64,000 nucleotides of DNA. Source: Streptomyces sp. V1I1. Its GTDB lineage: Bacteria > Actinomycetota > Actinomycetes > Streptomycetales > Streptomycetaceae. The DNA is taken from contig NZ_JAUSZH010000001.1 in assembly GCF_030817355.1 (NCBI RefSeq), positions 3,659,001 to 3,723,000 of the forward strand. Reading direction: 5' to 3'. Positions 52,213-60,019 of this stretch are shown piece after piece. The first letter of the stretch is position 1, and the number at the start of each line of letters is the position of its first letter. The notes under the pieces were generated by a model. It saw only the letters and a program-made list of their open reading frames with translations. It made no database searches and was not told the origin of the DNA. The position numbers and the translations under genes are program-made.

Positions 52213-52691
52213 AGCAGTGTCCTAGCGTGATGATTGTGATCGGATGGGCGGCGCAGTGTCTTTTCCGTGCTTGAGGTCTACAGCAAGGATGGGCCTATCG
52301 CGTTGATCGTCACGAAGAGAGGGGGGCGCATTGGAGTGCGAGGTGGTGAATTCCGTAGGTGGCATGTTGCGACGCGGTTCCGATTCATGCGCGCGCGACA
52401 ACAGGGCCCACGACAAAAGGGATTCGCTCAGCCCTGGAGATCTTCATACGGTGCTGCCCCTGTTGATCAGAGCACGGAGGCCAACGATGCCGATACATCG
52501 CTGCCGTGCCAGATGCATGCCAGATCCTGCGGGGAACCACGGGGAACCACGGGCATCCAACGCACGGCCGACCATGCGCCAGCCCAGCTCCACGGCAGAT
52601 CAGGGACTCAATTGACCATGGAGCACCCAAGCTTCCCAAGTTGAGGGCTCTGTCGCTGCCGTCGCGGGCCGATCACAGTGCAGCGCGCCTG
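52213..52691. other. 479-bp island stretch without a supportable gene
   Basis: Several short frames are open but none has a ribosome-binding site and protein-like composition together. A perfect 10-bp tandem repeat (GGGGAACCAC at 52531 and 52541) and a TGCCAGAT direct repeat just before it are visible. Nothing else is recognised. Confidence 0.5.
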
Positions 52692-53204
52692 CTACTCAGC
52701 TTCCGCGGACACAGGATCGGCGGCGACCCAATGCTCAAGGAAGGCCCGTCCTGCTTCGGTAACCGCGTAAGTCTCAGCAGCAGCGATGCCTTCAATGCGC
52801 AGTGAGGGCACCTGAAGCTTGGCGAGCAAACCGTCCTTCAGGAGGTACCACAACTGGAGATCCCACCCCCCGGGCAGTCGCAGCTGAGTCGCCTCGGGAT
52901 TCGCAGCAAGGAGATCCAAGACACGGCGCTCTGTCTCTCCGTATCTCCCGTTCACCACTGCCAAGTTGGCCTTGTAGCCCCTCATTGACGGTCGGTCGAT
53001 GTCGCCTCGGTCGAAGCGTGTATGGCACGTCGGGCAGAGTGCGATCAAGTTTTCGAAAGTGTGATCCCGCACCTCGGCGTAAGGCGTGATGTGCGCCAGT
53101 TCCACGGGCACGGTCCTGCAAGTGGGGATGGCGCAACGGTGCCCAGCTTCCATCAGCACCCGGCGCTTGAGCGCCGTCGGAATGGCAGGTCGTCCTTCTG
53201 GCAT
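52692..53204 (-). CDS. HNH endonuclease-domain protein
   Basis: A 170-residue protein with an N-terminal HNH fold: LKRRVLMEAGHRCAIPTCRTVPVELAHITPY, then NLIALCPTCHTRFDRG. Both zinc CxxC-type pairs and the catalytic His in LAHI are present. The C-terminal 90 residues resemble a winged-helix region (ATQLRLPGGWDLQLWYLLKDGLLAKL). TAGCCT lies 6 nt before the ATG at 53204, suggesting leaderless transcription. It could be a defence or mobile-element nuclease; the target is unknown. Confidence 0.82.
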   Translation of the reverse strand: MPEGRPAIPTALKRRVLMEAGHRCAIPTCRTVPVELAHITPYAEVRDHTFENLIALCPTCHTRFDRGDIDRPSMRGYKANLAVVNGRYGETERRVLDLLAANPEATQLRLPGGWDLQLWYLLKDGLLAKLQVPSLRIEGIAAAETYAVTEAGRAFLEHWVAADPVSAEAE

Positions 53205-53383
53205 GCGATGAGGCTAGACGCTGACACTGACACCGGTTCGCCGGTTCCGATGTTTGCGCACCAAAGCTGCGGCTGGCTCGGGAGCCTGCCTGCCCTTCGG
53301 CGCGGCCTCTTGGCCGGCACACCCACCGTTGTGGCTGGCTGTCGTCGACTGACGTATAAACACCGGCACTTCGCCAGCTCTGT

Positions 53384-53713
53384 TCAGTGCGAGGGCGTGA
53401 AGCCGGCGGACTGGTCGAGGTGGAACGCGGAGCCCGGAGCCGTCGGGGGCCAACCGTCACGCAGGGCAAGCCGAACAGCCGCAGCAACGCCGGACGGCAG
53501 TACTGGTTCAGCCTTGCGGCCGATCCAGTTGCTCGAATGCGGCTGGTCGGCGGTGACCACAAGCGTCGCCCCCGGGGTGTCCGCATGCTCGACAGCGAAC
53601 GTGCACGGCGACCAGGCCAGCCCCTGGAAGTACGTCGGACGGCCCCGCAGCCGCCAGCGGTAAGCCGTACCGTCGACAACGATCCGTCGTGATCCCTTGC
53701 GGACCAGAGCCAT
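53384..53713 (-). CDS. Conserved actinobacterial hypothetical protein, 109 residues
   Basis: MALVRKGSRRIVVDGTAYRWRLRGRPTYFQGLAWSPCTFAVEHADTPGATLVV is a pattern I recognise from many streptomycete accessory regions, without a known role. GGGGGTGTC precedes the ATG at 53713. The gap 53205-53383 between it and the HNH gene shows nothing. Confidence 0.75.
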   Translation of the reverse strand: MALVRKGSRRIVVDGTAYRWRLRGRPTYFQGLAWSPCTFAVEHADTPGATLVVTADQPHSSNWIGRKAEPVLPSGVAAAVRLALRDGWPPTAPGSAFHLDQSAGFTPSH

Positions 53714-53982
53714 GACACCCCCTCCAGTAGCGAAGACGCTAGCGAGCCCGGCGCCGCCGGCCGTCTCATTTTCCGTCTCATTCAGCGCCGTTCAGGACCG
53801 TTCAGACAGGACCGGAAGCGGTAGCCGCCCAGACGAACGGCAGCCCATGAACGCGGGTGAACGACCCCGTACGAATCACTCACGACCACCACCACAGTTG
53901 GAAAGCGTGCGCGTCGGCATGACGCGCCCCATTGACACAGGCATCGAGACTCCACGGGCCTTGGGGAGAGATCTCCGCTCGC
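53714..53982. other. Non-coding stretch with short direct repeats
   Basis: CCGTCTCATT and CCGTTCAG motifs recur between 53760 and 53815. No gene is supported. Confidence 0.4.
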
Positions 53983-54211
53983 TCAGCTCGCCTTGCCCAG
54001 CCGAGCAACCGCCAGCACCAGTGCCGCCAAGTCACCGGCCGCTGCCGCCGACAGCACCAGGCGCACCCTCCCGGCGCCCTCCGCATTCGTCCTTGCCTGC
54101 CATTCGAGTCCTGCCGTGTCGAACCCTGCGCTCTCCAACGCCTCCGCCAACACCCCGCCGGCATCCGCCGCATCACGCCAGCCCGCCACGTAGTCGACCC
54201 CACGCACCCAC
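53983..54211 (-). pseudogene. 3' remnant of a gene cut by an IS3-family element
   Basis: WVRGVDYVAGWRDAADAGGVLAEALESAGFDTAGLEWQARTNAEGAGRVRLVLSAAAAGDLAALVLAVARLGKAS has real-protein composition, ends in TGA at 53983 and runs without a start codon into the inverted repeat of the element at 54212. The 5' part is not obvious beyond the element: the same frame meets a stop about 10 codons upstream, so more than a simple insertion has happened. The family is unknown. Confidence 0.6.
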
Positions 54212-54251
54212 TGAGCTTGTTCCGCTTTGACGGACACCGTCGGTGTGGTGG

Positions 54252-55124
54252 TCAGGCCGCGAGTGCGGTCTCGTAGTCGGCGGGACTCCGGTAGCCGAGG
54301 CTGCTGTGCAATCGGTGCAAGTTGTACCAGCCTTCGATGAAGTCGAAGATCGCGGTGCGGGCGGCGGCCCGGCTGGGCCAGGCGGTGGTGCCGAGCAACT
54401 CGCGCTTGATGGTGGCGAAGAACGACTCGGCGAGCGCGTTGTCCCAGCATTGGCCGGTGCGGCCGACCGAGAGCCGGATGCCGAACTCACTGCTGAGGGC
54501 GGCGAATTCGGTGCTGGTGTATTGGCAGCCGCGGTCCGAGTGAAAGATCACCGACCGGCTTGGGCGACGCTGTCGACAGGCAGATCGCAGGGCATCAGCA
54601 ACCAGCTCGGTCCGCAGGTGATCAGCGGTTGCCCAGCCGACCACCCGGCGCGATGCGATGTCGATGACAGTCGCCAGATAGAGCCAGCCTTCCTCGGTCG
54701 GAACGTAGGTGATGTCACCGCACCAGCGGGTGTCGATCGCCATGGGATCAGGAGCGAAATCACGCAGGACCAGGTCGGGGCGGGTGGCGGCTCGCGGGTC
54801 TGGGATCGTGGTCAGTTGTCGGCGTCTGCGATGACGGCCCTGCAGCCCGGCATTGCGCATCAGTCTGGCGATCCGGCGCCGGCCGCAATCCTGGCCTGCC
54901 TGTTGCAGGGCAGCGTGGATGCGCGGAGAGCCGTAGGTGCCCCGCGACCACTCGTGGACTTCGGTGATCCTCCCGGTCAGCTCGGCATCGCGGACCGCCC
55001 GCGGTCCGGGCTTGCCGCCGCGGCGGGCATAGAAGGCGGTGCGGGAGACCTTGAGCAGTTCACATGCGCGCTTGACGTTGTGACCGTCCTGCTTCTCCGC
55101 CTCGATGAACGGGTGCACGCTCAC
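54252..55124 (-). CDS. IS3-family transposase OrfB (DDE integrase domain)
   Basis: A 290-residue transposase. HTH_21-like GTYGSPRIHAAL leads to the rve-type catalytic domain: first Asp in WCGDITYVPTEEGWLYLA, second Asp in VIFHSDRGCQYTS, Glu in CWDNALAESFFATIKREL, and a C-terminal LHSSLGYRSPADYE. The GTG start at 55124 overlaps the orfA stop as GTGA, so coupling or a programmed shift is possible. Confidence 0.92.
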   Translation of the reverse strand: MSVHPFIEAEKQDGHNVKRACELLKVSRTAFYARRGGKPGPRAVRDAELTGRITEVHEWSRGTYGSPRIHAALQQAGQDCGRRRIARLMRNAGLQGRHRRRRQLTTIPDPRAATRPDLVLRDFAPDPMAIDTRWCGDITYVPTEEGWLYLATVIDIASRRVVGWATADHLRTELVADALRSACRQRRPSRSVIFHSDRGCQYTSTEFAALSSEFGIRLSVGRTGQCWDNALAESFFATIKRELLGTTAWPSRAAARTAIFDFIEGWYNLHRLHSSLGYRSPADYETALAA

Positions 55125-55420
55125 CGGGTCTCCTTCGCGAAGAAAGCCGTTGCACGCTTGAGGATGTCGACGTCCTCGCGCAGGCGACGGTTCTCCCGCC
55201 GCAACGCGGCCAACTCCTCACGCTCGCTGCTGGTCAGGCCGTCCTTCTCGCCCGCGTCGACCTCAGCCTGGCTGGCCCACAGCCGCACCGCGGTCTCCGT
55301 CAGGTCGAAGTCCTTGGCGATCTGACCGACCGAACGGTCACCACGCCGGCACAGTTCAACGATCTCGGCCTTGAACTCCGGCGTGAACGAACGGCGAGGC
55401 CGAGGCTTCTTCTTCCCCAT
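55121..55420 (-). CDS. IS3-family transposase OrfA (HTH)
   Basis: A 99-residue protein, MGKKKPRPRRSFTPEFKAEIVELCRRGDRSVGQIAKDFDL, with a HTH and a leucine-rich coiled coil (LAALRRENRRLREDVDILKRATAFF) that ends in the usual FFAKE. It binds the element's ends together with OrfB. Confidence 0.9.
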   Translation of the reverse strand: MGKKKPRPRRSFTPEFKAEIVELCRRGDRSVGQIAKDFDLTETAVRLWASQAEVDAGEKDGLTSSEREELAALRRENRRLREDVDILKRATAFFAKETR

Positions 55421-55492
55421 GCTCTCCATGATGGACATCCTTCCGGGGCAGAACCCCTGATCTCAGATGTCCGTCAAAGCGGATCAAGCCCA

Positions 55493-55631
55493 CCACACCA
55501 CATCGTCAGGATCGAACGACTCGCTCTCGAAACCTGCGTCCTCTGGGTCGTGCATCCGCTTACAGTCCCTTCCCGTCGGTGGCTCAACTCCAACCATGAG
55601 AGGGGTCATCGATCATGGACACGACGATGAC
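55493..55631. other. 139-bp spacer between two insertion sequences, with a possible gene 5' remnant
   Basis: On the minus strand, AAGGGA is followed by an ATG at 55555 that opens MHDPEDAGFESESFDPDDVV before running into the first element. It may be the 5' end of a small gene broken by the insertion. On the plus strand a short frame opens at 55615 and runs into the second element. Confidence 0.35.
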
Positions 55632-55681
55632 TGAACCGTTCCGGGTTCGGTAGGGACTCGATCGTTTGAGAGGATCGAGTC

Positions 55682-56008
55682 ATGGCACGTCCTTCCCCTT
55701 ACCCCCTTGAGCTGCGCAAGCGCGCGGTCCGCATGGTCGCCGAGGTGCGGCCGGAGTACGACACCGAGTGGTCCGCGATGAAGGCGGTCGCCGCCAAGCT
55801 GGGGATCGGGACGACCGAGACTTTGCGCAAGTGGGTCCGCCAGGACCAGATCGACAACGGGGCCCGGCCTGGCGTCACGACCGATGAGTCTGCCCAGGTC
55901 AAAGCGTTGAAGAAGGAAGTCGCCGAGCTCAAGCGGGCGAATGAGATCCTCAAGGCCGCTTCGGCTTTCTTCGCGGCCGAGCTCGACCGGCCACATCTGC
56001 GCTCGTGA
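55682..56008 (+). CDS. IS3-family transposase OrfA (second element)
   Basis: A 108-residue HTH protein: YPLELRKRAVRMVAEVRPEY, LGIGTTETLRKWVRQDQ, then a coiled coil ALKKEVAELKRANEILKAASAFFAAELDRP. It overlaps orfB by 4 nt. Confidence 0.92.
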   Translation: MARPSPYPLELRKRAVRMVAEVRPEYDTEWSAMKAVAAKLGIGTTETLRKWVRQDQIDNGARPGVTTDESAQVKALKKEVAELKRANEILKAASAFFAAELDRPHLRS

Positions 56009-56928
56009 CCTTCGTCGACGAGAACCGGGACCGCTTCGGCGGCGTCGAGCCGATCTGCACCGTTCTCAACGAGCACGGTGTCGGTATCTCCCCCTCCACC
56101 TACTACGCAGCCAAGGCCCGGCCTCCGTCGCTTCGGGCGACCCGGGACGCGGAACTGAAGGCACTGATCCAGCAGGTGTTCGACGCCAACTACCGCGTCT
56201 ACGGGGCCCGGAAGATCTGGCGCGAGCTGAACCGACAAGGTCATGCGGTGGCCCGGTGCACCGTCGAGCGCCTGATGCGCGAGCTCGGCCTCGCCGGCGC
56301 CGTCCGCGGCAAGAAGGTCATCACTACGGTCACCGACCCGGCCGCCGGCCGGGCCCCCGACCTGGTCGACCGGGACTTCGTCGCCCAGGCGCCGAACCGC
56401 TGCTGGGTCGCGGACTTCACCCACATCGCCACCTGGGCCGGGGTCGTCTACATCGCGTTCGTCGTGGACACCTTCTCCCGCCGCATCGTCGGCTGGTCGG
56501 CGGCCACGACCAAACACACCGAACTGGTCCTGGCCGCACTGGAGATGGGCCTATGGCAGCGCGATCGGGAAGGCAGTCCGCACCAACCCGGGCAGCTGAT
56601 CCATCACAGCGACGCGGGCAGTCAGTACACCTCGTTCAAGCTGGCCACCCATCTCCAAGGCGAGGGCATAGCGGCGTCCATCGGATCAGTCGGCGACGCC
56701 TACGACAATGCCCTGATGGAGTCCACGATCGGTCTTTTCAAGACCGAGTTGATCAAGCCTCAGCGGCCCTGGAAGACGCTGTCCGAGGTCGAGTTGGCCA
56801 CCGCCGAATGGATCGACTGGTACAACCACCGCCGACTTCACGGTGAGATCGGCCACGTCCCACCCGCCGAATACGAAGCCCACCACTACCTGACAGCCAC
56901 AAAACACCAGGTCACAGTCACGCCATAG
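56005..56928 (+). CDS. IS3-family transposase OrfB (second element)
   Basis: A 307-residue DDE transposase. VYGARKIWRELNRQG is the HTH_21 region; catalytic residues lie in CWVADFTHIATW (Asp), IHHSDAGSQYTS (Asp) and AYDNALMESTIGLFKTEL (Glu). All three are intact. The likely start is GTG at 56005 in a GTGA overlap with orfA. In other IS3 elements a frameshift makes the OrfAB fusion; no clear slippery run is seen here. Confidence 0.92.
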   Translation: MTFVDENRDRFGGVEPICTVLNEHGVGISPSTYYAAKARPPSLRATRDAELKALIQQVFDANYRVYGARKIWRELNRQGHAVARCTVERLMRELGLAGAVRGKKVITTVTDPAAGRAPDLVDRDFVAQAPNRCWVADFTHIATWAGVVYIAFVVDTFSRRIVGWSAATTKHTELVLAALEMGLWQRDREGSPHQPGQLIHHSDAGSQYTSFKLATHLQGEGIAASIGSVGDAYDNALMESTIGLFKTELIKPQRPWKTLSEVELATAEWIDWYNHRRLHGEIGHVPPAEYEAHHYLTATKHQVTVTP

Positions 56929-56998
56929 AGTCTCGATCAAACCCGGAACGGTTCAGACCCCGGTACCATTGGCACCGGGTTTGCACCTGCGCCCCAAA

Positions 56999-57041
56999 CC
57001 GGACCGCCCCCGAATGCTTCCAGGCCAAGGGGGCGGTCCGG
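56999..57041. terminator. Strong hairpin downstream of the small regulatory operon
   Basis: CCGGACCGCCCCC (56999-57011) pairs perfectly with GGGGGCGGTCCGG (57029-57041). It ends the minus-strand operon 57070-57895. A weaker hairpin lies at 56958-56981. Confidence 0.8.
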
Positions 57042-57069
57042 CCTGCATCCGGCCTACGTAGGCCAGACG

Positions 57070-57168
57070 CTAAAAGGCGGACGAGTAGGGATCACTGATC
57101 ACCGCCAACGGCACATAGACCGCGATCCAGAAGACGACGATTCCGAAGGCGCATAATCGCTGCCTCAT
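57070..57168 (-). CDS. 32-residue membrane microprotein, translationally coupled
   Basis: MRQRLCAFGIVVFWIAVYVP has one hydrophobic helix after a basic start and is followed by a short polar end. Its ATG overlaps the stop of the preceding gene as ATGA, and a strong terminator follows. The coupling and the single helix support a real small membrane protein. No family is recognised. Confidence 0.5.
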   Translation of the reverse strand: MRQRLCAFGIVVFWIAVYVPLAVISDPYSSAF

Positions 57169-57467
57169 GAGTCCGCACAACCACTTCGCGCGTTGACCAG
57201 AGCGGCACGGAAGAACGCGGTCGTGATTCCGCGGAAGCCGGTGTGCCCGAGAGCGCCCGCGTGCCGCAAGCACCAAAGCTCGGGCTCGTCCTTGTTTTCC
57301 GCCGCGTCGGAGGACTCGCTGCATGTCATGCATTCCGCCTCGTAGACCGGGCCGCTGCCTTGCTTGTCCGTGGTCAACGTCCAGTCGGCGAACCGCATCA
57401 CTGCCTGAGGTCTCGCCGACTGACTCTCCAACGCGCCCGCGTCCAAAGGCTTCTGAGTGCCGTCCAT
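57165..57467 (-). CDS. Small conserved protein resembling the DUF7848 group
   Basis: A 100-residue protein; the core reads RFADWTLTTDKQGSGPVYEAECMTCSESSDAAENKDEPELWCLRHAGALGHTGFR, with a CxxC pair and a C...H pattern like that of small proteins linked to streptomycete regulatory modules. The start at 57467 follows GGAGGGAG and overlaps the stop of the ATPase-like gene (TGATG). An internal ATG (MRFADW) may be the conserved start. Confidence 0.65.
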   Translation of the reverse strand: MDGTQKPLDAGALESQSARPQAVMRFADWTLTTDKQGSGPVYEAECMTCSESSDAAENKDEPELWCLRHAGALGHTGFRGITTAFFRAALVNARSGCADS

Positions 57468-57895
57468 CAGCCGTCTCCCTCCTGAGGCGGCACGGTCATC
57501 AGAGCCCATACGGCCTTGCCGCTTCCGCCGCGTTCGCCTACGCCCCACCGGTCCGCTAGCACGCTGACCAGAACGAGTCCTCGGCCGCATTCCGAGTCAC
57601 CGGCAGCGACATGCTTGCGAGGCCACTCATCAGCGTCGTCGTGCACCTCGATGCGGAGGTCCTCGCCAGCCAGTTGAAAGCGGGTTTCGATCTCACGTCC
57701 CGGCGAAACGTGCGCATGCCGGACCGCGTTCGTCACCAGTTCCGAGAGCACGACCAGAGCCGTGTCCTCAATCTCTGCCAGGCCCCAGGCGAGCGCCTTG
57801 CGCAGCTCGACGCGGGCCAGGCCGACACACCGCGGATGGCGAGCCCATCGGCACACCATCTCCGGGCCGTTCAGCGCATCCTGTCGCTCCTGCAT
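57467..57895 (-). CDS. ATP-binding protein of the RsbW/SpoIIAB (HATPase_c_2) type, AbaA-like context
   Basis: A 142-residue histidine-kinase-fold protein: LVVLSELVTNAVRHAHVSPG (N box) and DDADEWPRKHV...GRGLVLVSVLADRWGV (G boxes). Such proteins act as anti-sigma kinases or regulatory partners. Here it is divergent from an XRE-TPR regulator, the arrangement of WhiJ/AbaA-like modules of Streptomyces. An ATG at 57856 is an alternative start. Confidence 0.85.
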   Translation of the reverse strand: MQERQDALNGPEMVCRWARHPRCVGLARVELRKALAWGLAEIEDTALVVLSELVTNAVRHAHVSPGREIETRFQLAGEDLRIEVHDDADEWPRKHVAAGDSECGRGLVLVSVLADRWGVGERGGSGKAVWALMTVPPQEGDG

Positions 57896-58017
57896 GCCTC
57901 AGAGGATGGGCGTCTCAACGCCTCTTCGATTCCCGGCGATAGGGGTACCCATGATGGGTAAACTCCGCGCGGAGAATCACTGATATTCCTTGTGACCAGG
58001 CAGATTCGGGGAAGCGC

Positions 58018-59400
58018 GTGTCAGGAGACCTCTCACCAACGGCGTTACCGGCCCACGTCCTTGGCCGAGCCGATGTGCAGGCCGCGCTGAAGCGGCACGA
58101 CTTCGGACAGGTCTTCAAGCTGGCCCGGCAATGGGGCGGGATCAGCTTCCTGAAAATCGCCGACGCGTGCGACATCAAGCCGGAACGAGTGGGGAAACTG
58201 GCGCGAGGCGACGGCGCGATCACCACCTACGAGAAGATCGCGTACATCGCAGACGCCCTGGGCATCCCCGGCCACATGATCGGGATGGCACCGCGCCCAT
58301 GGGAGCAGGCATCAACGCCCACGTCTGCAAGTCGCCCGGAGCTGATCTCCCCTCTCGCGACTGTCGCCCTAGGAATTGCGGGTGTTCTCGAGACCGATGA
58401 TCTGGGAACCGTCGATCTCGAAGGAGACGAAGTGCAGCGCAGGAGGTTCCTCGCAGCGTCCATAGGCATCGCCACCAGTGCGGCCATGACGCCAGGAGCC
58501 ACAGCCGGCCGCCGCATAGGGCAGCGGCAGGTGCAGCACCTTCAGCGGCGCACCACCCGTCTTCGTAGCCTCGATGACGTACTCGGCGGAGCCGACACCC
58601 GGCACATCTACCGCGCCGAACTCGGCACCACAATGAACCTGCTGCGCAACGCCTCGTACACGGAGACCACTGGTCGACAGCTCCTCAGTCTCGTGGCCGA
58701 GCAGGCTCAGCAGGCAGGCTGGGCAGCGTTCGACGCAGGCCGACAGACCGAGGCATCAGCCCTCTACCAGAAGGCCTTTCAGGCAGCGACAGAAGCCCGA
58801 GATGCTGCGCTGGCAGGCAACTCCCTCGCGTTCCTCGCCTACCAGCAGGTCAGCACCGGAACGTCTGGAGTGGCAACCGCCGCCGCGTCCTGCGAGACAG
58901 CCAGCGCGGACGCACCCCCGACTGTCCGGGCCCTTCTCTTTGAGCGTCGCGCTTGGGCCCATGCCAAAGCGGGCCAGGCCAAAGAGACCGAGCAGGCGCT
59001 CGGCCAGGCCGAAGAGGCGTTGACAGGGAACGGCAGTGACCGCCCCGGGCCCGACTGGTCGTCGTGGGTCGACACCCGCGAACTCCAGATCATGAAGGGC
59101 CGCTGCTGGACCGAGCTGCACCGGCCGCTGCGAGCTGTTCCCGCTCTCGAATCAGCCTTGGCCGATTTCACCGATGCCCACGCCCGCGACAAGTCTCTCT
59201 ACCTCACCTGGCTGGCACACGCGTACCTGGACGCCGGTGAGGTCGAGCAGTCAGCAACAGTGATCACCAAGGCCATGGATCTCTCGACCGGAGTCGGCTC
59301 CGTCCGGCCCCAACAGCGCGCGAACGAGTTCCTGCTCAGGCTTCAGCCGCACCGGACGATCGCGCCCGTTGCCGAGCTGCTGGACCGCGCGGCCATGTGA
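58018..59400 (+). CDS. XRE-type regulator with TPR-like C-terminus
   Basis: A 460-residue protein. The N-terminal HTH covers GISFLKIADACDIKPERVGKLARGDGAITTYEKIAYIADAL. After a linker comes RRRFLAASIGIATSAAMTPG, a twin-arginine-like stretch common in this family, then TPR-like helices (WAAFDAGRQTEASALYQKAFQAATEARDAALAGNS). It should regulate genes linked to development, with the divergent kinase-like partner. The GTG at 58018 follows GGGGAAG. Its TGA abuts the complementary stop of cutA (TGATCA at 59398-59403). Confidence 0.85.
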   Translation: MSGDLSPTALPAHVLGRADVQAALKRHDFGQVFKLARQWGGISFLKIADACDIKPERVGKLARGDGAITTYEKIAYIADALGIPGHMIGMAPRPWEQASTPTSASRPELISPLATVALGIAGVLETDDLGTVDLEGDEVQRRRFLAASIGIATSAAMTPGATAGRRIGQRQVQHLQRRTTRLRSLDDVLGGADTRHIYRAELGTTMNLLRNASYTETTGRQLLSLVAEQAQQAGWAAFDAGRQTEASALYQKAFQAATEARDAALAGNSLAFLAYQQVSTGTSGVATAAASCETASADAPPTVRALLFERRAWAHAKAGQAKETEQALGQAEEALTGNGSDRPGPDWSSWVDTRELQIMKGRCWTELHRPLRAVPALESALADFTDAHARDKSLYLTWLAHAYLDAGEVEQSATVITKAMDLSTGVGSVRPQQRANEFLLRLQPHRTIAPVAELLDRAAM

Positions 59401-59721
59401 TCACTCGGCAACGCTGCGGGCGATCCAGTCCAAGCCGGCCGCAGAGCCCGCCACGATGGGCACCGCATTGATCTCGGGGTTCTTCCACGGGTGGTGCTCC
59501 AGCAGATGCGCTTCAAGTTCGGGGTACCGAGCCACCGTTGTCTTGAAGATCACCTGCCACTCCTCACCCTCTCCGAACTCGCCCAGGTGCCAGAACACCG
59601 AGGTGACGGGGCCGACCACCTGCGCACCCGCAGCCAGACGTGCCTCTGTCGCACCCTTGGCCAGTGCTACCGCTGCCTCGCGGCTCTCCGTCGCTGTGTA
59701 CACCTGCACGCACTCAGTCAT
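59401..59721 (-). CDS. cutA: CutA divalent-cation tolerance protein
   Basis: A 106-residue CutA1-type trimer-forming protein: ECVQVYTATESREAAVALAKGATEARLAAGAQVVGPVTSVFWHLGEFGEGEEWQVIFKTT and LEAHLLEHHPWKNPEINAVPI. The start is the ATG at 59721, with TAGGCT 7 nt upstream and no ribosome-binding site, another likely leaderless gene. It is convergent with the XRE regulator, with no bases between the stop codons. Confidence 0.93.
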   Translation of the reverse strand: MTECVQVYTATESREAAVALAKGATEARLAAGAQVVGPVTSVFWHLGEFGEGEEWQVIFKTTVARYPELEAHLLEHHPWKNPEINAVPIVAGSAAGLDWIARSVAE

Positions 59722-59808
59722 GAGCGAGAGCCTAGGGCGGACCACGACCCGCCAACCAGGGCCGCAATGCGTGCAGCTCAGAGCCACCGCGTGACAGTAG
59801 CCCGACCA

Positions 59809-59833
59809 AAAAGGCTATGAAGAAGGCTTGACT
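59809..59833. repeat. Right copy of the 25-bp inverted repeat
   Basis: AAAAGGCTATGAAGAAG-GCT-TGACT is the inverted partner of 49868-49892 (22 of 25). It lies 88 bp upstream of cutA and before the glycosyltransferase genes. The rest of 59834-60019 shows no gene. Confidence 0.6.
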
Positions 59834-60019
59834 GTGGTCATGAGGCCAAGTTGTCAGGTGCGGTGATGTGCTTGCCCGCGCATTTCCCTGGGGTTGCCGT
59901 GGAAGGACGTGCCTCGTGTACGGCTGTCCGTACGTTCGTAATACGGCCGACATGCGGCGGCCGCTCGATGGCGATGCCTGCGTCGCCTTTAGGACACCGC
60001 CCGTTGACAGTCTGCCCAG

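Larger units (their letters stand above)
54212..55492 (-). mobile_element. IS3-family insertion sequence 1 (1281 bp, complete)
   Basis: The 25-bp terminal inverted repeats (54212-54236 and 55468-55492) match at 23 positions, begin TG and end CA, and are flanked on both sides by CCAC (54208-54211 and 55493-55496), a 4-bp target-site duplication. Inside are orfA and orfB on the minus strand. All parts look intact, so it may be recently acquired and mobile. Confidence 0.93.
55632..56955 (+). mobile_element. IS3-family insertion sequence 2 (1324 bp, complete)
   Basis: Terminal inverted repeats TGAACCGTTCCGGGTT (55632-55647) and its exact complement (56940-56955) are flanked by GAC on both sides (55629-55631, 56956-56958), a 3-bp target-site duplication. 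orfA and orfB on the plus strand overlap as in the family. Its transposase differs clearly from that of the first element. Confidence 0.93.

Noticed and set aside
52267..52644. Overlapping plus-strand frames in the island gap
   Set aside because: No ribosome-binding site, poor composition and no recognisable motifs.
55615..57060. A small gene MDTTMTPVPLAPGL... restored by removing the second IS
   Set aside because: The joined frame is only 39 codons and includes both arms of a strong terminator; it is probably non-coding.
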